A DNA stretch of 64,000 bases from Macrobrachium rosenbergii (Eukaryota; Arthropoda; Malacostraca; Decapoda; Palaemonidae): NCBI RefSeq assembly GCF_040412425.1, contig NC_089766.1, positions 13,689,508 through 13,753,507 on the forward strand, read 5' to 3'. The stretch's first letter is position 1. Every line of letters begins with the position of its first letter. Under the pieces are notes generated by a model. The model was not told the origin of the DNA and did no database searches. It saw nothing but the letters and a program-made list of their open reading frames with translations. This document shows positions 35,666-47,810 of the stretch, piece after piece. Position numbers and translations under genes: made by a program.

Positions 35666-37300
35666 GTAAAAGGGATTGACTAATTAAAAAGAAAAATTAA
35701 TTTTAGATTATCTGGTATTCACAGAATATAGCATCACTGACGCCGCCGAATACTTAAATGTGATCTTTTCACTTTCTAGTATAAATACTCAGGGAAAGAA
35801 AAGATCTCAGTAATTAAAAAAGAAAAATAAATTAATAAATAGATAAAACGTATTTAAAATACAAGGAGAATATAGCTAATTAGTTGGTCGGCAGGAAAAA
35901 AGGCATCAGGGATCCTGGAGCTTTTGAAAGTTCTAGTTGCACGACATCTTATAAGGAACTGTTCCATTAAAAACCAGTGGTGATTAGAAGTAACAAAGGA
36001 CCTCTGCAGTCTTCAATTCAAACATCGAGTCACATTTACTCATATTGGTCCATCATTGGACTGTCGGTATCGTTCTGGTTGCTCTCGGCAGGAAAAAGGA
36101 TCCGGGGATCAATTGAGAATGTGAAAGATCTCTGTTAAAATACAACTTATAAATAAATAAAATTAAAGACTTGATGGGAAACTGAGATTAGAAGTATCAA
36201 TGCGACTGCAGTCTTCAATCAACAAACATCATGGTCACTGGTATCTCAACTGGTGGTAAACTGGACCATTTTGGTCCATGGTGATATTTTGGGTGGTCCA
36301 CACGACGTTCACTGTATTTAATAACAAACTGGAGATTGATACATACATTTTAAAATTAATTGAAAATGCAGTAAGAACAACATTATCCAGATAAAAATTT
36401 AACCATTCACTTTATTGTATTGTTAAATATAATGGCAATCTTCAGGTTGCTATTCTTGTGCAAGAAATATATCTGAATCCAAGATGTTTATAATCAAATG
36501 CTTTATTTATGGTTACCGAAGAAAGAAACAGTCCACGACAATTTTTTTTCTTTTTGACTGGGCTGGTGGTCCATGACCCGAAATAAGTTCGAGAACCACG
36601 GGTTAAAAAGGTTGTATTCCCAAATAAAGCAACAACAAATGACGCCTTCTATTACTTGGCCAGTTTGATCACGAACTCCCCATCCAAAACACCAGATGTC
36701 TCAAACTCCCCATCCAAACACCAGATGTCTCATCCTGGCAAGGATGACCGAGTTGTGAAAACTAATTTAAAAGTTATGTTTCAAGTTTTTGGTATCCTTG
36801 CCAGATTTGTCTTGATTTTTTCTAACTAGTACATTCATAAGATAATTTTTTTCGAGTCCCACTTACGATTAAAAGTTATTTTTAACAGTTATTTCCTTTC
36901 TGACGAATAGATAAGGGAAAGACCAAGAAGTGTACCCAGGATCCGATGTTGAGACAACCTCCAGGGATTTCATATATTATACTGGAGGTTTCAGAGTATT
37001 CTCCTTAAGAATTCTATTTCCATTAAAATAATCTTTAATAATTTTTATAAAGTAACCATTTTATGAAAGCAGATAATACACATGCAATCTGTCAGTTCAT
37101 CTGGTATAATTTTATTGTACTTAATTCACCAATAATGCTTTTAGCTAGTAATCTTATATGATGGTAATGTTTAACTTGCCTGAGTTTTAATTCCTTATTT
37201 AATGAATTTATAACTTAGTCAATCCATATTGCCTATTTTACTTTGTACCTAAAGAGACTGCATCATACATAATATACTTACAAAGGTATTACGTGTAAAA
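35666..37300. other. Intergenic or first-intron DNA, no gene recognised
   Basis: No coding signal. A 29-bp direct repeat (CTCCCCATCCAAA, CACCAGATGTCTC) occurs twice at about 36677-36732. Confidence 0.5.
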
Positions 37301-37309
37301 CCCGTGTGT

Positions 37310-37312
37310 GTG

Positions 37313-37378
<66 letters not shown>

Positions 37379-37546
37379 TTATATATACATATGTATATAT
37401 TTATATAATCACAAAATAGCCACTCAACATCACCTGCATATATATTCATATTACTCGTCATAGGCTTCAGAGTTAACCGTTAACCATCCCGTCTTACTGA
37501 AGCCTAATGTGAGGAATATGTATATATACATATATGTATGTGTATA

Positions 37547-37594
<48 letters not shown>

Positions 37595-37610
37595 AATATA
37601 TATCTGTATA
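37310..37610. repeat. (TA)n microsatellites
   Basis: Two TA-rich tracts, 37310-37410 and 37514-37610, with TGTA and CATA variants. Confidence 0.95.
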
Positions 37611-38019
37611 TATAAATCTTTCCATCACTCGAAATAAATCAGAGCCAAAACATTTCAAGTCCGTCGCTACTTCTAATGTACGACTTGCAAGGAAAAAAGA
37701 AAAAAGAAAAAATCTGGCAACGACATAAGAAAGACAGCACCAGAAACCCTATTTGTTTTTTATTATCATTATTAATACTAAGGCTTCCCGGCGTCGGCCA
37801 TCCTTGGGGGAAGAGGCGACATCTCGCGTCTGGGATGAGAAGTACGTGATCAAAGTGGCTAACGAAACGAAGACTTCAATTAAGTTGTCCGAATGGTGAT
37901 ATATATATATTTTTTTTATATAGCTTTGCCTTTGAGACGGGCTCTAACTTTCAAAGAAGATATTGGTAGTTCAGATCATAGAGAGAATATTTATATACTC
38001 GAAACTATATTATACAGAT

Positions 38020-38042
38020 GTATACATATACATATCTATGTA

Positions 38043-38098
<56 letters not shown>

Positions 38099-38120
38099 CA
38101 TATATACAATATATATATAT

Positions 38121-38169
<49 letters not shown>

Positions 38170-38206
38170 TAGGTATACATATACAGTATATGTATATATA
38201 TAATAT
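38020..38206. repeat. (TA)n microsatellite
   Basis: About 190 bp of TA broken by short CA and GTA steps. Confidence 0.97.
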
Positions 38207-38585
38207 AGTTTTGAGTACACTTTTTTGCTTCTTATCCTGGTATCACACTATTCATTCTTTAATGGCACTTTGGCAATAATACTGCCCTTACTCTAAAACT
38301 GCTATAAAATTACACACAATTCCTAACATAATTTCGTTTCAACAACACGCACACACAATTTCAAGGAGAAAACGTACAGCCCGAGAGTTGTTATATTATT
38401 GAACTTACTTTACTATTACGCTAAAATTGTAGTTAAATTTACACACAACAATCTGCGTTTGAAGATCATAACATAAAATTTGGTACTTAATAGAATTCAC
38501 ACAATTATCCTGGGCATAATATTAAACTCACTATGAAATGACTGTACATTTACATTTCATTTCCACCACCACACAGAATTTGGGT

Positions 38586-38587
<2 letters not shown>

Positions 38588-38674
<87 letters not shown>
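38588..38674. repeat. (GA)n microsatellite
   Basis: 87-bp pure GA run, the longest GA tract in the window. Confidence 0.98.
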
Positions 38675-38677
<3 letters not shown>

Positions 38678-38982
38678 GAACTTTCAATAAGGAAGAGAGT
38701 GCATCAACGTCGCTACAACACCCAAGAGTCACATAAAACAGATTGCTACAAGAGAGGAGATTCTTAACTTGGAAGCTGGACAAACAAGGGTTAAATGACC
38801 CTTATCTTAACTCTTTATTTTCTATAAATGACGGCGCAATATTTTGGTCATCAACATCAAAAACCATATTTATTCAAATAATTGATTTGTAAAGAGAAAT
38901 TATATTGAGAAAATGTTTACCTATGATTACATTCATACGTTTGAAAATGCCTACGAAAAAACCGGAAGCTTACAACCATAAC

Positions 38983-38983
<1 letters not shown>

Positions 38984-39054
<71 letters not shown>

Positions 39055-39242
39055 ATACATCAACATTTGTCCAATTTTTACGTAAACAAAGACGTGGCGT
39101 AGGATTCATCTATAAGATGGAGATAGAAGGAATTTATTCCTTAATTTCTTCAGTCATTAATTTAAGAAATAAATAAAATAGTAAATCAACACTAAAATTA
39201 CTCAAGAAAATAATAAAAGGATCTACTTATTAAAAATCAGTT

Positions 39243-39312
<70 letters not shown>
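38984..39312. repeat. (TA)n and (GA)n microsatellites
   Basis: TA 38984-39052 and GA 39248-39312. Confidence 0.97.
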
Positions 39313-39315
<3 letters not shown>

Positions 39316-40860
39316 TTTACTCACTGGTAAAAAATTTATTAAAAAATACCGGCCAAAATATCTGAAATTCCGATTACAAAACGCAACAGCACTGGCTCCC
39401 TACACCTTACTGCATTTTCGGGTTACAGTAATGGATAAAAAACTCTTACATTTACTAAACGCAAACTCAAGTTTCATACTTAATTTCTAATATGCCTCGT
39501 CGTAATGCCCGTAAGGCCATCTCTTCTCACACTTACTCCCAACAATTAGTTCCTCATTGGCAATAAACCAAGAAATATACAAAAATTTTGTGGGGCAAAC
39601 TGTCAACACTTGAGGAGGACGGCATTCATTCTTAACGTCTTATGAATAAGTGTTATTATCACTGATAACATGATTTTTGACTATTCACTATTATCATCAT
39701 CATCATATCATGAGTAAAGTGAACAAAAACGATGAAAATGTTTCATTATTTTCGTCAAACGAAAATGCCAACAACCTAAAAATTATTTTTCCTCGAAATA
39801 TTCCAGTTGTGTTAAATGAAATTACCAATGAAAAACTATTCATATCAAATGTGAGTATTAGCAGAATTTAAAAATGTAAAAAAAAAAAAATCATCATTTT
39901 ACTTCGAAATCAACGTCTAGGAACGCCAGGAAAACATCCTGAGAAAAACATGTCACTTGCAGTGCATCAGCCAAGTTCATCTGGGCCTGAAAAATGCCAC
40001 TTTCAACTGCTAGGCGCTCTCGCTCTCTCTCTCTCTCTCTGTGCATTCGTTAAAGTAGTAAGCAGTGATGCCATTTCATTTTTAAATAGGGACTCTGTCA
40101 TCCCTGTACTCAAATCCATAAAAGATGTTTTTATTAATTGTTTCAATGTATGTTATTTTACATATTTACATAATTTTCTGCTAGAGGCTGACTGTGGTCA
40201 ATGCTAACAGAAAACATACAATATAAGTAAATCAAAATGGGCTTGCAGATGACCATTTTCATAACACACGTAAAGTAATGCCTTAATATACAATGGAGTA
40301 TTAACTCCAGCATATAAAATTCGTCCAGTTTTTTACCAGATGCTACTGATGCGAGCGATTCAATGACTTTTGCTTGTTCATGAATTTGTCTGCGTTTGAC
40401 AATTTCTGATTTTGTCTTTCTTCAGGACTCTACCATTTGCAGTTACCAGCGTCTGGCCCTTTTTATCTTCAGCAGAATGTAATACTTTAATCATCGCATT
40501 CACAATAATGGCTATGTAATAATAATTACCTTATATATATGTGTATATATGTGTATGTATATATGCATGTATTTATGTATATGTGTATGTATAATGCATT
40601 TATAATTTCACTAATAATGCTAAGAACAATTAATTCTTGCTTCAGCAGGTAAAGGACGAACGGGACGTGTGCTGAAGTCTTGTTTATACCAAGAAAGGAA
40701 ATGTCTTACTGGGTACACACACAGAACAAAACAACACAACAGTCACTGCCACATTGAATCTCCAACTGCTGAATCGTGAATGAATCCTCTGCGCAGTAAA
40801 ACTTTCAAAACTGCGGCCGCTTTACACTCCCCACCAGGGGGCTCAGCAACACTGTATTAT
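39313..40860. other. No gene recognised
   Basis: AT-rich sequence with scattered TA-type simple repeats near 40530-40600. No exon or dispersed repeat recognised. Confidence 0.5.
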
Positions 40861-40869
40861 TCACCGCCA

Positions 40870-40983
40870 TCTTGCAAGCTTCCTCATGCTCCCTGGGTGT
40901 TAAGTCTCCCCTTTCCAGTTCCTCTTTCACGTTATTAGCCAAACCCCTCTAAGGCCTTCTTTTCCTCTTTCTCTTAACTCTTC
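40870..40983 (-). mobile_element. LINE remnant, 3' coding end
   Basis: The minus strand encodes NNVKEELERGDLTPREHEEA, the typical last block of arthropod non-LTR reverse-transcriptase proteins. It is separated from the preceding block (41368-41450) by a SINE insertion. Confidence 0.7.
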
Positions 40984-41355
40984 GGAGTCAGTCACCTAGC
41001 TGTTGTGACGCCAGTTTTAGTAGTCGTAAATAAAAAGTTAAGTACAACTTAGTTTAACCAGACCATTGAGCTGATTAACAGCTCTCCTAGGGCTGGCCCG
41101 AAGGATTAGACTTATTTTACGTGGCTAAGAACCAATTGGTTACTTAGCAACGGGATCTACAGCTTACTGTGGAATCCGAACCACATTATAGCGAGAAATG
41201 AATTTCTATCACCAGAAGTAAATTCCTCTAATTCTTCATTAGCCGGCCGGAGACTCGAACTCGGGCGTAGTCATAAACAGAAATAAATTCCTCTACTTCT
41301 TCATTAGCCGGCCGGAGACTCGAACTCGGGCGTAGTCTTAATCAATCAATCAATT
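40984..41355 (-). repeat. tRNA-related SINE family D inserted in the LINE remnant
   Basis: Flanked by a 12-bp target-site duplication TCTTAACTCTTC (40972-40983 and 41356-41367). The minus strand has a B-box-like CGAGTTCGAGTCTCC, present twice because of a 65-bp tandem duplication (units from 41221 and 41286). The body includes CCAATTGGTTCTTAGCCACG. The A-box end is not recognisable. Confidence 0.85.
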
Positions 41356-41367
41356 TCTTAACTCTTC

Positions 41368-41450
41368 TGAATAATTCACGTTTTCACCAAACCTGTCATC
41401 TTCCGGTCTTTCCACATGACCAAACCATCTGAAAATAATTTAATCCATCT
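41368..41450 (-). mobile_element. LINE remnant, RT C-terminal block
   Basis: The minus strand reads RWFGHVERPEDDRF, a close match to the W.GHV.RM.DDR block downstream of the palm in many arthropod non-LTR elements. Diffuse similarity may extend to 41640. Confidence 0.75.
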
Positions 41451-42063
41451 TTCCATCTCCTCTCGCCTTTTTTACCACTTCTATGTATTTCCAATTTTCG
41501 TCTTATCAGGTCTAAATCTTCATACACTAAACAAACAGTTCATATTAGCATCTTCAACATTTCTTTAATTCATTCTTGTTCAACAATCAAACTTCGTCTT
41601 CATGATGGAGGCTTGGCTCAACAATTCCGCAATTCAGAGATTAAAGTACGAATGGGGTGGTAACCAATGTATAGCGGAAAAAGAAACATTTGCAAGGTTG
41701 TAAAGTAACAGTTGATAGGGTCTAGTTAAATGAATTTACAGCGGGGCGCTACAATGGAGTGTTATTTACTAGAGCGACGGAATATCACAGAAGCCCTTTG
41801 CCTCAAGCGGCTTAGGAAGTGATGATGATGATGATGATGACCTACAAGCCCTTTTTCCTCCTTAAAGACAATAGCTCCAGGAAGTACTACTCCTCCACTT
41901 TTCAGCAATGTATTTGGGGATGAGGGCGATAGCCCCTTGCCGTCTCCCACCCTCCATGCGACCTGATACAGTACACTAATTATCAGGTACTTAATTCACC
42001 GCTTAGGCCAAAAGAGGTAAAGGGGGATCGTGCCTTACGCGCTTTTTGCTTATCAGTACATTG

Positions 42064-42065
<2 letters not shown>

Positions 42066-42114
<49 letters not shown>
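42066..42114. repeat. (GA)n microsatellite
   Basis: 49-bp GA run. Confidence 0.97.
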
Positions 42115-42119
<5 letters not shown>

Positions 42120-42494
42120 CTGGACAAGTAGTTAATGGGTAATCTGGGTGAGGGTTGCACAGCTAGAAGCATCAGCGTATCTCACACAGATGACGTCACA
42201 AACTGAGGCACTGTCATTCACGAAATAAGGAACTTTGTAGTACACAGGTGACTGCGACACCCCGACACCCTTTCCAAGTCTTATGACAGTGTTCCTTACA
42301 CCTAAACAAAGGCTGCCTACAGCGGGGTTGTGGAGGAGGAGGGGGAGGAGGAAGAGTAAGACGTCAGTCCTAAAACAACGGGGCTTTCAGAATGTTGTCG
42401 GAAAAAAAAAAATTCTCCTTACATTAAGGCCTACGCGAATACTCTGGCTGAAAGGTGTTGATACGAGGGTGGCGCAAGGTGTCTCCTCCCCGCG

Positions 42495-42712
42495 CACACA
42501 AACACACACACACACACTCTCTCTCTTCCACACACACATCCACACACAAAACACCTTGCCTGAGACTGGGAAAGCATTCACTAGATGAAGGAAAACATAA
42601 CACACAAATATATATACTATATATATGTGTGTGTTTGTGTAGATATTCATATACATATATTACTGTATATTTGGCTCTATGTTCGTGGATGGCTTCGTGG
42701 CTTTTAAGCAAT

Positions 42713-42750
<38 letters not shown>
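42495..42750. repeat. (CA)n, (TA/TG)n and (CT)n cluster
   Basis: ACACAC at 42497-42518, TATATGTGTG at 42606-42640 and CT 42717-42750. Confidence 0.9.
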
Positions 42751-42752
<2 letters not shown>

Positions 42753-43037
42753 CTTTCCTTCAAGAGGGCCTAATCTCATCAGGACGACATAAGTTTTAAC
42801 TTTACTGCTGAATCAATTCTTCACAGAAGGAAAACAACGGAGTCGAGCAACCCAACGCAAGTGACTGGCATTCCACTCTGACCAACAACAACAACCCTTT
42901 CCTTAAATGTCGAGTGTTATAATAACAAAATGGAATGAAGATCTAAGGAGAGTAGCAAGTGGGTGTCGAAGAACGGAACGAACATGAAATGGAAAATGAA
43001 TAAAAACTAAATACAAATAACGACGAAAGGAAACGTA

Positions 43038-43355
43038 TAGAATGGAACAGAATATAGAATTTAGGCCAAAGGCCAAGCGCTGGGGCCTATGAGGTCATTC
43101 AGCGATGAAAGGGAAACTGACAGTAAGAAGGTTTGAAAGGTGTAACAGGAGGAAAACCTCAAAGCAGTTGCACTATGAAACAATTGTTCAGAAAGAGTGG
43201 AAAGTAAGATGGAAGAAATAGAATATGAACGGATGTACAGTAAAAGGAATGAAAGGGGTTGCAGCTATGGGCCGAAGGGACGCTGCAAAGAACCCTAAAT
43301 AATGCATACAGTGAACCGTATGAGGCGCACTGACGGCGCTATCCCCCCCTACGGG
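43038..43355 (+). repeat. Dispersed repeat family C, full reference copy
   Basis: Begins AGAATTTAGGCCAAAGGCCA, AGCGCTGGGGCC and ends GACGGCGCTATCCCCCCCTA, CGGG. Matched by copies at 31963-32270 (minus), 53738-53890, 53020-53220, 4120-4325 and 11125-11200. I associate this family with decapod genomes but cannot name its class; no coding capacity seen. Confidence 0.9.
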
Positions 43356-43864
43356 AACGAAACGTACAGAATACGAATACCTGGTAGAGACACTACTTGA
43401 ATATGCAAAATATTCCCACAAGCTCTGTCATTCGAACAGAAATATGCAAATCCATTCTTATGCAAATGTTCACCGCCCCGAAACATTCTCCGAGAAAATG
43501 CCTCATAAGGAAGATTTCTTGACTCCTCATACAACTGTGACAGTAGCATTAGTTTGCGGTTCTCTGGAATTTTGTCATCTGCTTAAGCTGACTTTATTCA
43601 TGAGTCTGTTTCTCCAAAGACTGTCACATTTCGAAGGCAATGGTTCAATATAATATAATAAGTGAAACTGAATATTCGAAAAGTTACACAGTCACTAAAA
43701 TAATTATGAATGAGTGTAATACAGACAAACAAATGGTCTCTTTAAAATCCAATAAAGATTCCTCCAATTCAAGCTCAGTAACCTTTGTAACATATTTTTC
43801 ACAGCAAAGATAATTTATTTGAAAGATACAAGCACTGGCCTTAAATTTCATGCATAAAGGACAT

Positions 43865-44150
43865 GCACACAAATGATCGGTGCCCAAGCCAGTACCTGGG
43901 AGAACCAGGCAGTGGCTGCTGATGACTCGGCAGGTTTGAAAGAGAAATCTGTCAAAAGTCGTGTGATGAGGAAAGATTTACTTTTCAAACTAGATAAAAT
44001 TAAAGTTAAACAGCTAAGTAGGATGAGGCAAAAGGAACAGCGGGAAGAGGAAAAGGTAAAAAGAGATATAGCTGGTGGTCAAAGGGACAATGCCAAGAAC
44101 GTTCAGAACCAGCCGCACTCGGAAAACGGCAAAGAAACTTGACCTTTTAA
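43865..44150 (+). repeat. Short dispersed repeat E with open frame
   Basis: The start (ACCTGGGAGAACCAGGCAGT, GGCTGCTGATGACTCGGCAG) is repeated in diverged form at 55410-55455. The frame continues with a charged stretch (SRMRQKEQREEEKVKRDI). Whether the frame means anything is unclear; the shared part argues for a repeat. Confidence 0.5.
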
Positions 44151-44437
44151 GAGAAATGAAGGCTGAAGAGCCAAAAATGGAAGTATAAAAGCTGTATAAT
44201 GACGACAAGAACGTTTTCTGATTCGATCCTATAAAAGAGTACAGAGCCTGTCAGTTGGTTTACATGAGTCTAGAGGTCGACGCCAAGCCTTTCAAACCCT
44301 TACCACATAAGCTAGCTTAATCCAAACCAACCAAGTTACAGATTTGAGATTAGGGAAGGCAGCTCAAACCACGAAGTGACCATACCCAGTCTAAGAGCCT
44401 GTAATCAATATGAAGCACTGTATCTTTCAAACTCAAA

Positions 44438-45726
44438 CAATAAATAACGCATTTTAAACTTCACATCTGAAATAAGACATTCAGCTCCAGACGTGACTAA
44501 TAAGCTTCCATATGCACCTCAACGCCACGAATGCACAAAGGCATTGCAAGAAGACTTCCAAAGAATATTTTAATTAAGGCAAGCACATCCTCCCACCTTC
44601 GGCGTCATCGATATTTTCGAAGCAAATACCCGATCTCCAATACTTTCCTGGTCTACTGGAAGCAACCAGGCGCTGTTGCGTCGTGATGCCATAGTTCCAG
44701 GGCACTCTTCTGGAAATCACTGCTATGAGGGCGAGAGGCTGGAATGGGAAAGATGACAGAGGACTGAATGGGAGGGTTGAGAGGCTGGAAGGAAAAATGA
44801 GTTGGTTCGAATGGGCTGGGGAGGAGGTTGTGGTGGTGGGGAAGGAGGGGCGGGGGGAAGGGGGAGATTTGAAGGATAGAGGGAAAGAGTTTGGATATAG
44901 GACGCTTTTTGGAAGTTGCTAAAATTAATTTCTATTCTTTTCAAGAGTTTCATTCACCGGATTATTTATAATTTCTTAACAAACCCTGCTTCATGCAGTA
45001 TTTAGTAAATAGCCAACTAGATAAATGTAAATATCCAAAGCAATGAATAACAAACTCTATTCGTTGCTTTGGATATTTACATTTATCTAGTTGTCTATTT
45101 ATTAAATACTGCATGAAGAAGTGTTTGTTAAGAAATTATAATAAATAATCCGGTGAATAAAACTCTTGAAAAGAATAGAAATTAATTTTAGCAACTGTTC
45201 CAAAAAGAGTCCTGTATCCAACCTGAGATCACTAAGGTGGAAGGGGCCGTCCCGTTTGTCTTAGCTCCAAACTCTTTCCCTTTATCCTTCAAATTTCCCC
45301 TCCCTCCGCCCCTCCTTCCCCACCACAACAACCTCCTCCCCAGCCCATTCGAACCAACTCATTTTCCCTTCCAGCTTCTCAACCCTCCCATTCAGTCCTC
45401 TGTCATCTTGCCCATTCCAGCCTCTCGCCCTCATAGCAGTGATTTCCAGAAGAGTGCCCTGGAACTGTGGCATCAAGACGCAACAGCGCCTGGTTGTTTC
45501 CAATAGACCAGGAAAGTATTGGAGATCGGGTATTTGCTTCGAAAATATCGATGACGCCGAAGGTGGGAGGAAGTGCTTGCCTTAATTAAAATATTCTTTG
45601 GAGGTCTTCTTGCAATGCCTTTGTGCATTCGTGGCGCTGAGGTGCATATGCAAGTTTATTAGTCATGTCTGGAGTTTCATGGTTTACTGACGATGTGAAC
45701 TCTAAAATGCGGTTTTTATTGTTATA
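44438..45726. repeat. Near-perfect 1.3-kb palindrome (inverted repeat)
   Basis: Left arm 44438 to 45049, right arm 45058 to about 45726, with an 8-nt spacer at 45050-45057. Arms match for about 610 bp with scattered substitutions; similarity decays at the outer 50 bp. The right arm has an extra segment of about 52 bp (around 45212-45270) flanked by TTGGA. A Trp/Glu-rich frame (GKMSWFEWAGEE) occurs in both arms. Likely a foldback-type mobile element or a local inverted duplication. Confidence 0.95.
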
Positions 45727-45836
45727 CTTATGTGCTGCCATCGATAAGAAAATAAAATAAAATATTTTCCAGTACTTTTCATTTTTACAATAATTTCCGA
45801 CTTCTTCACTGGAATGTCACTGTTGCGCACGGCATA

Positions 45837-45837
<1 letters not shown>

Positions 45838-45930
<93 letters not shown>

Positions 45931-46017
45931 AAGAAGAAGAAGAAGAAGAAGAAGAAGAAAAAGAAGAAGAAGAAGAAGAAGAAGAAGAAGAAGAAGAAGA
46001 AGAAGAAGAAGAAGAAG
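45838..46017. repeat. Compound (AAT)n-(AAG)n microsatellite
   Basis: AAT for about 64 bp switches directly to AAG for about 117 bp with one AAA interruption at 45957. Confidence 0.98.
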
Positions 46018-46269
46018 CTCTGTATTTTACGTCAAAAAGAAAAAGGATGTCACTGAACATTCACGTCTGTAGTTATTCTATCTTCTTTTCTTTCCCTCTC
46101 GCTGATACGATCCACAAAAGTCGACCAACAACTTGGTAACTGATTTACTGCTTACATCAACAGAGGCTTACTGGATTTTACGGAAAGTTCCTATATTATC
46201 ACTCAAATTTCGGCTCGGAAATCGAACTCGATAAGTCTGAGGAAAACAATGCTACTATCTCGGTACGGG

Positions 46270-46330
<61 letters not shown>
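46270..46330. repeat. (GA)n microsatellite
   Basis: 61-bp GA run. Confidence 0.97.
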
Positions 46331-46331
<1 letters not shown>

Positions 46332-46479
46332 CAGGGGGCGGGATGGGCATACCAATATAGGACCATACAAAATGAGAAGATGATTTTTAAGCTCCTCTAC
46401 ACAGTTCCTCACGCCACAGCCTTTTTTACTACCTCGAAACTGAAGCTTTGGGGGAAAATGGGGACGTACTGGGGAAAAA

Positions 46480-46775
46480 TCGGAATTAGGGATACTTTTG
46501 GATAACTCCAAGGTTCCTGGAAAAAAATCCGATGATACTAGACAGAAATATATAAAAAAAACCAAGGAAGAAATACAAAATACACAAAATTCTAGGGATA
46601 ACTCCAAGGATCCTGGAAAGAAACCCGATGATTCTAGACAGAAATATATATAAAAAAATCTGGGAAGAAATAAAAATACAAAAGATTCTAGGGATAACTC
46701 CAAGATTCCTGGGAAGAGATCCGAAGATTTTAGACAGAGATATAAAATCTGGGGAGAAACAAAAGCTTCTAATAA
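46480..46775. repeat. Tandem repeat, 96-bp unit, three copies
   Basis: GATAACTCCAAG starts at 46501, 46597 and 46693, exactly 96 bp apart. Each unit also has TCCTGG, CCGA.GAT and TAGACAGA.ATATA. The unit length is a multiple of three, so a minus-strand frame (46203-46934) stays open through it with 32-residue repeats. Confidence 0.93.
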
Positions 46776-47039
46776 ATCCACAACTCCGAGGAAAAATCGA
46801 TACGAAAGGACACGACCAAGAAAGGATTTTTGTTTCCCAGAGGTCCTCGTTTTTTCCTTCTTTTTTTTCGGTTCACAGCTGCATTGCATGTGTCGAGGGA
46901 GCTGGTGTCCCTGATTTAGTCGTGCAAAATCCAATGGATTTTCATATTTTTCTCAGTAGTTTTAAGAAAGCATTTTGAAGGTGCGTGGATGCAGCCTCAG
47001 AGTGTGAAGGAAAAAAAATGTCAACGGAATCATATATTA

Positions 47040-47185
47040 TTATTATTAAATTGTTATTATTATTATCCAGTAGATGAAACCTATTTATAAGGAACAAGCC
47101 CACAGGGGCCATTGACTTGAGATTCAAGCTTCCAAAGAATATGGTGTTCATTAGGAAGAATTAAGAGAAAGTGAAATACTGAAAG
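47040..47185 (-). repeat. SINE family A, 3' part
   Basis: Tail (AAT-type) at the low end, body second type (TATGGTGTTCATTAGGAAGA on the plus strand). Confidence 0.85.
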
Positions 47186-47207
47186 AAGAGAGACCACTTA
47201 TAAAAAA

Positions 47208-47291
47208 AAAAAGCAACATTCTTTGGGAGTTTGAATTTCAAATCAATGGCCTCTGTGTGCTTGTTCCATGTGAATAGGTTTCATCTACTGA

Positions 47292-47344
<53 letters not shown>
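47208..47344 (+). repeat. SINE family A, 3' part, opposite orientation, with (AAT)n tail
   Basis: Plus-strand copy starting ACATTCTTTGGGAGTTTGAA and ending AGGTTTCATCTACTGAAATA plus 16 AAT units. Faces the copy at 47040-47185 across about 20 bp. Confidence 0.9.
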
Positions 47345-47346
<2 letters not shown>

Positions 47347-47752
47347 TGGTGAACTCTCCTATGGGTACTAAATAAAGCCTGATCACGAAATGTTGACAAA
47401 AATCAATGTTTTCATACCGTAAATAACATCAGCGCCAGAAAACACCTTCCACAAGAACAACTGCTAATGTGCACAAGAATAACTGATATACGAGATCTGC
47501 CTATTTCTCTCAACAATCATATATTTGTATTCTTGGCCCTTTGACATATTTCTTTTCTGTTTCGAAGAAGTATCAGGTGGGAGGAAAAGTATGTAGTCCT
47601 ACCTTAGTTTGTTTTTGCTCGTATATCAGTATTTAATCAACAATATTTAAGCTCATTTTCCAGATCATCGTGTGTTTTGCAGGCAACAGAATTCCGCAAG
47701 AATCGTGTCGACATTCACAAGCTACGCTGGCTTTGCCATCGCTGCGACTTAC

Positions 47753-47810
47753 ATCCATGTCGACCTCCACAGTAGTGTCTCGATTCTCATCAATCAAAAA
47801 GGGCTCATAT
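47753..47810 (-). CDS. Candidate upstream CNGA exon (5' coding end, tentative)
   Basis: On the CNGA strand, an open frame reading YEPFLIDENRDTTVEVDMD ends at a consensus donor GTAAGT in phase 0, which is the phase needed to join the exon at 35536. A plausible acceptor (CCCGTACAG) gives the start used here. The frame stays open up to 47848, where a stop lies four codons further upstream. An in-frame ATG (MD) sits just before the donor. Acidic and not low complexity, but no family motif supports it. Confidence 0.3.

Noticed and set aside
38588..38674. Open frames of alternating Ser-Leu or Arg-Glu
   Set aside because: They are translations of (GA)n tracts, here and at the other GA/CT loci, with no coding evidence.
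44438..45726. Palindrome as an assembly artefact
   Set aside because: Arm-specific substitutions and a 52-bp arm-specific insertion argue for real diverged arms, though read-level proof is not available here.
45806..46060. Poly-Ser and poly-Tyr frame
   Set aside because: It is the AAG/AAT microsatellite read in one frame.
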